Of a stretch of 38,867 nt of DNA, positions 34,325-38,867 are shown piece by piece. Both the position numbers and the translations under genes were made by a program. Under the pieces are notes generated by a model. That model did not search any database and was not told the DNA's origin. It saw only the letters and a list, made by a program, of their open reading frames with translations. Origin of the DNA: Clostridiaceae bacterium (GTDB taxonomy: Bacteria; Bacillota; Clostridia; Oscillospirales; QAMX01); NCBI GenBank assembly GCA_018384365.1, contig JAHAYX010000025.1, positions 1 through 38,867 on the forward strand. The letters run 5' to 3'. Numbering within the stretch: the stretch's first letter is position 1; the number at the start of each line of letters is the position of its first letter.

Positions 34325-35674
34325 ATGAAAGTCGTTCGCAAGGAAACCGTATTAGAGATCGAGAAAACTGTGGATGTGCTGGTCGTGGGCGGAGGCCCTG
34401 CCGGTGTCGGTGCGGCGGTTTCTGCGGCGCGCAACGGAGCAAAGGTGCTGCTGCTGGAAAAACGCGCATTTTTGGGCGGAAACATCACGGCCTGCTACGT
34501 GGAAAACTGCAACTATTTTCTGAAAGGGACGCCGTTCCATTCGGAGGGCATTTATGCGGAGATCGAACGCCGCTGCAAAGAGGAATTCGGCAGCGACAAC
34601 ATCCGCCTGCGCAATCCGAATGCCTTTTGCAGCGAATATCTGAAGGTGTTCCTGGATCGCTTTGTGCAGGAATCCGGTGCGGAAATCTGGTTTCATGCGT
34701 TTGTCAACGAAGTCATTACGACGGACGATCATATTGACGCCGTGATTATCCAGACCAAGAAGGGCCCGATAGCCGTTTCCGCGGAAATCATCATTGATAC
34801 CACTGGAGACGCCGACGTGGCTTTCTCCGCGGGCGTGCCGTTTGAACAGGGCCGCGAAAAGGATGGCTTGTGCCAGCCGGGCACCGTTTCTGTGCGTTTT
34901 GCCGGTGCGGATGTGGAAAAACTGACGCTGGACCCCGACCGCCTCGGCGAGATCGGCAAGGACTTCAAACGCCGTTACCGCGCAGGGGAAACCGGGCTGC
35001 CCTGTAAGCGCCAGGATCTGCCGTTTGGCCGCCTGACTGCGGGCGGGCAGATTTCCTATGCGAACTATGCCTGCGCGTATGGCCTGGATCCGACCGATGT
35101 GAAGGATTTGACCAGAGGCGAGCTGGAGTGCCGCGGCTATATTATGGATCTCTATCATTACTTAAAGGAAAACTATGAGGAACTGCACAATATTGAGATT
35201 GCTTCCATTGCCCCGGAAATCGGATTCCGCGACAGCCGCCGTATTCTTGGGCAGTATCACCTGACAATTGAGGATATGGAGGCGAACCGTCAGTTTGACG
35301 ACGTGATTGCCGTGTTCCCGCGCTTTTATGATATGCTGGCACCGGACGCCGAGATGGATGGCGACGGAAAAGTGGAAGGCAAGGGATATCGCGGGCACAT
35401 CTTTGAGCCGGTTGTGGACGGCCGCAGCTTCCAGATCCCGTACCGCACGATGGTGCCGGTCAACATTTCAAACCTGCTCGCCGCGGGCCGCTGCATTTCC
35501 GCCGACCATGTTGCGGAGAGCGGTACACGCGCAATCTCCCTGTGCTGCATGACGGGTGAAGCCGCCGGTGCAGCCGCTGCTATGGCAGTGCGCGAGCATA
35601 TTGCGCCGAAGGACGTAAATATCCGTGCCCTGCAGGAACAGCTGAAACGTCAGAATATCGAGCTTCCGGTGTGA
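34325..35674 (+). CDS. FAD-dependent oxidoreductase (FAD_oxidored family)
   Basis: 449 residues, cytoplasmic flavoprotein. The Rossmann dinucleotide motif VDVLVVGGGPAGVGAAVSAA is at about 15-34, followed by the acidic ribose-binding end (VLLLEKRAFLGG) and the second FAD contact IIIDTTGDADVAFSAGVPFE. The C-terminus has the closing FAD motif (NLLAAGRCISADHVAESGTR, then CCMTGEAAGAAAAMAV). This matches the FAD-dependent oxidoreductase group PF12831, whose members act on varied organic substrates; the substrate here is unknown. AGAGGAGG lies 8 bases before ATG 34325. It is monocistronic, flanked by its own promoter and terminator. Confidence 0.9.
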   Translation: MKVVRKETVLEIEKTVDVLVVGGGPAGVGAAVSAARNGAKVLLLEKRAFLGGNITACYVENCNYFLKGTPFHSEGIYAEIERRCKEEFGSDNIRLRNPNAFCSEYLKVFLDRFVQESGAEIWFHAFVNEVITTDDHIDAVIIQTKKGPIAVSAEIIIDTTGDADVAFSAGVPFEQGREKDGLCQPGTVSVRFAGADVEKLTLDPDRLGEIGKDFKRRYRAGETGLPCKRQDLPFGRLTAGGQISYANYACAYGLDPTDVKDLTRGELECRGYIMDLYHYLKENYEELHNIEIASIAPEIGFRDSRRILGQYHLTIEDMEANRQFDDVIAVFPRFYDMLAPDAEMDGDGKVEGKGYRGHIFEPVVDGRSFQIPYRTMVPVNISNLLAAGRCISADHVAESGTRAISLCCMTGEAAGAAAAMAVREHIAPKDVNIRALQEQLKRQNIELPV

Positions 35675-35743
35675 GTTTGACGATAGGGTAAAAGCGGCCC
35701 AATTTAGATGGGATTCCTAAGACGGCAAGAGGTTGAATAAAGG

Positions 35744-35780
35744 AAAATGTCCGGACAGAGAAAACAGATCCGGACATTTT
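35744..35780 (+). terminator. Terminator of the FAD oxidoreductase gene
   Basis: A 12-bp stem (AAAATGTCCGGA with TCCGGACATTTT), 13-base loop, followed by more T. Confidence 0.85.
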
Positions 35781-35794
35781 TTCTATAGACAAAA

Positions 35795-35833
35795 AATAAT
35801 CCTACGTATGATCGAAGCATACGTAGGATTATT
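35795..35833 (-). terminator. Terminator of the alcohol dehydrogenase gene
   Basis: A 16-bp perfect stem (AATAATCCTACGTATG with CATACGTAGGATTATT), 7-base loop, 17 bases past the stop. On the minus strand it is followed by a run of T. Confidence 0.85.
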
Positions 35834-35849
35834 TGCTTGAACGGATTCG

Positions 35850-37022
35850 TTACAGCGCAAGACGAAGAATCTCGGCAAATTCCTGCTTGCCGCAGGGAAT
35901 GTAGGTTTCAATGACGTTTTTGCCGCCTGCGGTAATGCGGCTGGCCAGATCGTCAATTTCGGCTTCGCCGATGCCAATGTCGGAAAGACGGACAGGCATA
36001 CCGATGGAGCGGAAGAAGTCTTCTGTCGCGGCGATGCCGGCCAGTGCGGTGGCTTCGGGTTTGGCATAGTCCATTTCACAGCCCCAGACACGCACCGCAT
36101 ACTGGGCAAAACGCGGAATGTTAGAACGATAGCAGTATTTTGCCCAGGCCGGGAAGGCAATGGCCAGGCTGGCGCCATGGGCAGTGCCGTATTTTGCGGA
36201 AAGTTCGTGGCCGATCTTGTGGTTGATAAAGATGCTCGCGCGCCCGCAGCCGGTCAGGTCGTTATGCGAAAGGCTGCCCGCCCACATGAGCTCTGCGCGT
36301 GCTTCGTAATGATCCGGCTGGGCTATGGCAATGGGACCATAGGTGCGGACGGTTTTCAGAAGTGATTCCGCAATGCGGTCGGTTAACTCGACTTCGCCGG
36401 GGAGCGTGAGATAACGCTCGAGCGTGTGCATCATGATATCGACGACGCCGCAGGCGGTCTGATAGGCGGGAAGAGTGTAGGTCAGCTCCGGATTCATGAT
36501 GGAAAACAGAGGACGGTTGAATTCAGAGTTGAGTCCGCGCTTGAGCATGCCGTCTTCGTTCGTAATCACGGCGGACTGGCTTGTCTCACTGCCTGCGGCG
36601 GCAATGGTGAGAATCACCGTGGTGGGGATTCCGGCCTTCGGCGTGGCCTTGCCGCACCAGAAGTCCCAGACATCGCCGTCATAGGGAACGCCGAGGCCGA
36701 TGACCTTGGCCGTGTCGATCGCGCTGCCGCCTCCGACCGCGAGGAGAACGTCGCACTGCTCGGCGCGGAAGCGCGCGATGCCTTCCTTTGCCAGAGCGAG
36801 CAGAGGGTTCGGCTGGACGCCGCCCAGTTCCGCCCAGGAAAGGCCGGCCTCCTTTAAGGAGGCAAGAACGGTGTCATAAAGGCCGGAACGCTTGATGCTG
36901 CCGCCGCCATAGACGATCAGCGGCTTGCGGAAGCCGCGCTCGGCAAGCAGAGAACCGATTTTTGTCTCGTATCCGCGGCCGAAATAGACCTTTGTGGGGG
37001 AATGATAAATGAAATTGTTCAT
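35850..37022 (-). CDS. Iron-containing alcohol dehydrogenase (butanol dehydrogenase type)
   Basis: 390 residues, NAD(P)H-dependent reduction of aldehydes to alcohols, a usual step in clostridial fermentation. Start 37022 (MNNFIYHSPTKVYFGRG) has GGGAGGA upstream; the frame is open further up to 37181 but without a ribosome site. The nucleotide-binding GGGSAIDTAKVIGLG and the metal-site elements CGVVDIMMHTLERY and NHKIGHELSAKYGTAHG (Asp and His ligands) are present. Length matches BdhA/YqhD relatives. The preferred substrate (ethanol, butanol, propanediol aldehydes) cannot be read. It is convergent with the FAD oxidoreductase. Confidence 0.93.
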   Translation of the reverse strand: MNNFIYHSPTKVYFGRGYETKIGSLLAERGFRKPLIVYGGGSIKRSGLYDTVLASLKEAGLSWAELGGVQPNPLLALAKEGIARFRAEQCDVLLAVGGGSAIDTAKVIGLGVPYDGDVWDFWCGKATPKAGIPTTVILTIAAAGSETSQSAVITNEDGMLKRGLNSEFNRPLFSIMNPELTYTLPAYQTACGVVDIMMHTLERYLTLPGEVELTDRIAESLLKTVRTYGPIAIAQPDHYEARAELMWAGSLSHNDLTGCGRASIFINHKIGHELSAKYGTAHGASLAIAFPAWAKYCYRSNIPRFAQYAVRVWGCEMDYAKPEATALAGIAATEDFFRSIGMPVRLSDIGIGEAEIDDLASRITAGGKNVIETYIPCGKQEFAEILRLAL

Positions 37023-37062
37023 ATGTGCAGATCCTCCCTGTGTGGTTGTATAGTATAACATC

Positions 37063-37071
37063 ATTATAACA
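37063..37071 (-). promoter_or_regulatory. Extended -10 promoter of the alcohol dehydrogenase gene
   Basis: On the minus strand TGT followed by a perfect TATAAT, 41 bases before the start codon. No good -35 is seen at 17 bases, so it relies on the extended -10. A GTTATA direct repeat overlaps it. Confidence 0.4.
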
Positions 37072-37248
37072 CAGAATCGGGGAAAAGGAGAAAGGAAATA
37101 ACGCGAAAACCGATCGTGAAGGGAACGGGACGAAAGAATGTACGTCCGTATTGGAAGAAATTGAAAACATCCAGGTGTCAAATCATCCTATCATTTTATA
37201 TAAAAATATCCAATATATATCCGTCTATCGAAACACAACTTGTACGTA

Positions 37249-37277
37249 TTGACAAAAAACATTCTTTCTGATATTAT
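37249..37277 (+). promoter_or_regulatory. Promoter of the Cys-rich protein / lipoprotein pair
   Basis: Perfect TTGACA, 17-base spacer, TATTAT; a TATACT begins 6 bases later. The start codon is about 100 bases downstream. The rest of 37072-37379 is AT-rich with nothing else I can identify. Confidence 0.6.
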
Positions 37278-37379
37278 TATACTGTAAACACAATGTTTTG
37301 GAATCCGTGGAAGAAGGTGGACGACATGGTTTCTTTCCTGTTCGTGGAAGTGTAGTTGTGGTTGGTAAGGAGGTGTTTT

Positions 37380-37778
37380 ATGAAAAAAACTTATAAAGCA
37401 CTGTCTCTTTTGTTCGTTTTATGTTTTCTGATTTCGATGTTATCCGCTTCTTTCCCTGCCTGCGCGCAAAACGAGGAATATCATTCCTGTACGGAAGAAA
37501 CTTCCGTTATGCGATCGGATACTTGTCCGAGATGCGACTGGATGTTATTGGAACTCTGTCGAGGAAATTATTCTGTTTTCGCGGGTTATAATACGCATAA
37601 TTATGGTTTCCTTGGAACAGGAGGGACCTGTACTGTCAGCACTTACACAGGCAGAATGGAGCTGTGGTGCAATAGCTGCAGGTATGCACCCTATTATATG
37701 GATGGCCATTGGTGTTATGATATGCACCGAGACTGCGGAAAGGGATGTGACATCAAATGTAATTTCCGGGATTCGTAA
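37380..37778 (+). CDS. Secreted cysteine-rich protein of unknown function
   Basis: 132 residues; family not recognised. The start 37380 follows AAGGAGG. The signal peptide is about 1-29 (KKTYKALSLLFVLCFLISML, ending PACA before QNEE). The mature part of about 100 residues has eleven Cys, including CPRC and CNSC pairs, and a C-terminal cluster HWCYDMHRDCGKGCDIKC, plus several His. It may bind zinc or be held by disulfides. The Tyr/Gly/His-rich middle (FAGYNTHNYGFLGTGG) suggests a compact extracellular domain. It is the first gene of a pair with the lipoprotein 11 bases downstream, in DNA of lower GC than most of the window. Confidence 0.75.
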   Translation: MKKTYKALSLLFVLCFLISMLSASFPACAQNEEYHSCTEETSVMRSDTCPRCDWMLLELCRGNYSVFAGYNTHNYGFLGTGGTCTVSTYTGRMELWCNSCRYAPYYMDGHWCYDMHRDCGKGCDIKCNFRDS

Positions 37779-37789
37779 AGGAGGGCATC

Positions 37790-38458
37790 ATGACAATGAA
37801 AAAATGGATGATCTTTGTATTACTGTTGGGGCTTGTCTTTGGTATGTCGGGGTGTGCAAGTACAGATGCTGGCGATTTGGCAGCAGGGCGGGACGCATAT
37901 CCGGATGACAGCATCTTTCATTTCCTGTATGTCTCGGATCGGGCCGCCGGTATTTATGATGTGAAAACAGGGATGTCGATTGAAAAAGTGCTGGACGTTT
38001 TGGGAATACCGGAGGATCAGGTACAAATCATCGAGCCTTACGAGGATGCAGAGACCGGCGTAAAGATCAGTACGACAAGCGTGTATGCCGATTTGGATCG
38101 CACATTCGCAGAATTCCCGGACTTTAGTTTAACCATAATTTTTATTTTCGACGATAACGGATATCAGAAAGCGCAGATCGGACTGCGGTATTATGATATG
38201 GATGTTGATAAGGTAAATGACATCGTGGACAGTACGGTGGAGTTGATGAATGGGAAGTTCAAGAAAGCAAAGATGTTCACGTCCGGGGATTACCAGGATC
38301 ACGCCATGATGGATGATTTGGATTCACGCTGCCTGATCCAGTGGATGGTGGACGACAAATCGCCTCTTGCGGCTTCCTTCAGTATACAGGATATGACAGA
38401 AAGCGAAGCGGTTGCAGCTGATAATGTATTTGGCATTTCTTTTCAGGTTACGGCGTAA
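37790..38458 (+). CDS. Predicted lipoprotein of unknown function
   Basis: 222 residues. Signal MTMKKWMIFVLLLGLVFGMS leads to a lipobox GMSGC with Cys22 as the lipid-anchored residue. The mature protein contains a segment reminiscent of small SmpA/BamE-like lipoprotein folds (IYDVKTGMSIEKVLDVLGIP), though the similarity is weak. The remainder is acidic with strands (FSLTIIFIFDDNGYQKAQIG). AAGGAGG lies 5 bases before ATG 37790; ATG 37796 is also possible. It is cotranscribed with the Cys-rich secreted protein, so both likely act at the cell surface. Confidence 0.75.
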   Translation: MTMKKWMIFVLLLGLVFGMSGCASTDAGDLAAGRDAYPDDSIFHFLYVSDRAAGIYDVKTGMSIEKVLDVLGIPEDQVQIIEPYEDAETGVKISTTSVYADLDRTFAEFPDFSLTIIFIFDDNGYQKAQIGLRYYDMDVDKVNDIVDSTVELMNGKFKKAKMFTSGDYQDHAMMDDLDSRCLIQWMVDDKSPLAASFSIQDMTESEAVAADNVFGISFQVTA

Positions 38459-38495
38459 ACAAATGAACATAGCAGGACAGTTTGATAGATAGCAG

Positions 38496-38526
38496 AAAGG
38501 CCGGCCCGGGATATGGGTCGGCCTTT
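38496..38526 (+). terminator. Terminator after the lipoprotein gene
   Basis: AAAGGCCG pairs with CGGCCTTT and is extended inward by GCCC/GGGT; a short T-rich tail follows. It separates the lipoprotein pair from the rRNA promoters. Confidence 0.7.
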
Positions 38527-38560
38527 TCAATAAAGAATCGAAAAAAATTGAAAAAAGGGG

Positions 38561-38589
38561 TTGACAAAGGGAAAGACGTATAGTATACT
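38561..38589 (+). promoter_or_regulatory. rRNA operon promoter P1
   Basis: TTGACA, 17-base spacer, TATACT. An A-tract-rich UP-element-like region precedes it, and a CGCTC-GAGA-GAGCG hairpin (38597-38610) follows at about +1. Confidence 0.85.
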
Positions 38590-38664
38590 AATCGAGCGCT
38601 CGAGAGAGCGGGTCCGAAAAAGCGGTTTTGAAAGAAAGATTTTGAAAAAAGTCGAAAAAAGTTC

Positions 38665-38693
38665 TTGACAAACCGAACCGGACATGATATACT
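38665..38693 (+). promoter_or_regulatory. rRNA operon promoter P2
   Basis: TTGACA, 17-base spacer, TATACT, 104 bases after P1. It is preceded by phased A tracts (TTTTGAAAAAAGTCGAAAAA) and followed by a TGC(T)CAC-GAGA-GTGGCA hairpin (38702-38718). Confidence 0.85.
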
Positions 38694-38773
38694 GACAAAG
38701 CTGCTCACGAGAGTGGCAATCACAAAGAGAGATCGGGAGCCAAGAAAAAGTTCGAGAAAATCGAAAAAAGTAC

Positions 38774-38802
38774 TTGACAAACGAAATCGAATGTGGTAAG
38801 CT
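38774..38802 (+). promoter_or_regulatory. rRNA operon promoter P3
   Basis: TTGACA, 17-base spacer, TAAGCT, 109 bases after P2, with the same A-rich upstream motif and a GCTCGC-GAGA-GCGAGC hairpin (38812-38827) just downstream. Confidence 0.8.
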
Positions 38803-38827
38803 AATAAAGCTGCTCGCGAGAGCGAGC

Positions 38828-38867
38828 GGAGATTGTACCTTGTAAATTGAACAACGAAGCATCACAA
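38828..38867 (+). other. Leader region expected to precede a 16S rRNA gene
   Basis: The sequence around TTGTACCTTGTAAATTGAAC resembles the leader found upstream of 16S and 23S genes in Firmicutes (variants of CTTTGAAAATTGAACA). No mature 16S sequence is reached before the window ends. Confidence 0.6.

Overview
The window reads as chromosomal DNA from a Gram-positive, gut-type Clostridia bacterium, most likely of the Oscillospiraceae/Ruminococcaceae group. This is inferred from moderately high GC, AGGAGG ribosome sites, TTGACA/TATAAT promoters, a DUF951 gene, lipoprotein-anchored ABC transport, and a type IV pilus operon without an outer-membrane secretin. Genus cannot be set from the sequence alone.

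Bases 1-3650: the 3' end of a large serine recombinase (probably the edge of a mobile element), a convergent XRE-type regulator, a 555-base non-coding stretch that can fold into a three-way junction, and a small Hpt phosphotransfer protein followed by the decayed stump of a response-regulator receiver domain. Bases 3611-6217: a five-domain cyclic-di-GMP regulator (REC, degenerate GGDEF, EAL, phospho-dead REC, intact GGDEF).

Bases 6275-24451 are the centrepiece: one codirectional cluster of about 18 kb for a type IV pilus / type II secretion-like machine. It opens with a 3118-residue prepilin that carries a normal class III prepilin leader on a body of about thirty GLUG-type repeats, a discoidin-like domain and fibronectin-III-like modules. 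Next come a GspK-like pilin lacking Glu+5, two small minor pilins, a major pilin flanked by two hairpins, a small unknown membrane protein, prepilin peptidase, the platform protein PilC, PilM, a frameshifted PilN, PilO and the extension ATPase PilB. There is no PilT in the window. The likely picture is a pilus whose tip or minor subunit is a giant adhesin, with the adjacent c-di-GMP gene as a candidate regulator.

Bases 24460-32310 hold housekeeping genes: tRNA-Arg(ACG), a small unknown protein, a DUF951 protein, a secreted GHL10/amidase cell-wall enzyme, RarA, and a three-gene polar amino-acid ABC transporter with its own promoter. Bases 32373-37022 hold tRNA-Leu(CAG), a SnoaL-like/PAS/degenerate-GGDEF protein, an FAD-dependent oxidoreductase and an iron-containing alcohol dehydrogenase, separated by clear terminators. 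Bases 37249-38458 encode a secreted Cys-rich protein and a lipoprotein in lower-GC DNA.

The window ends in a ribosomal RNA promoter region: three tandem TTGACA-17-(TATACT/TAAGCT) promoters spaced 104 and 109 bases apart, each followed at about +1 by a GAGA-loop hairpin, then a leader that should run into a 16S rRNA gene just beyond base 38867.
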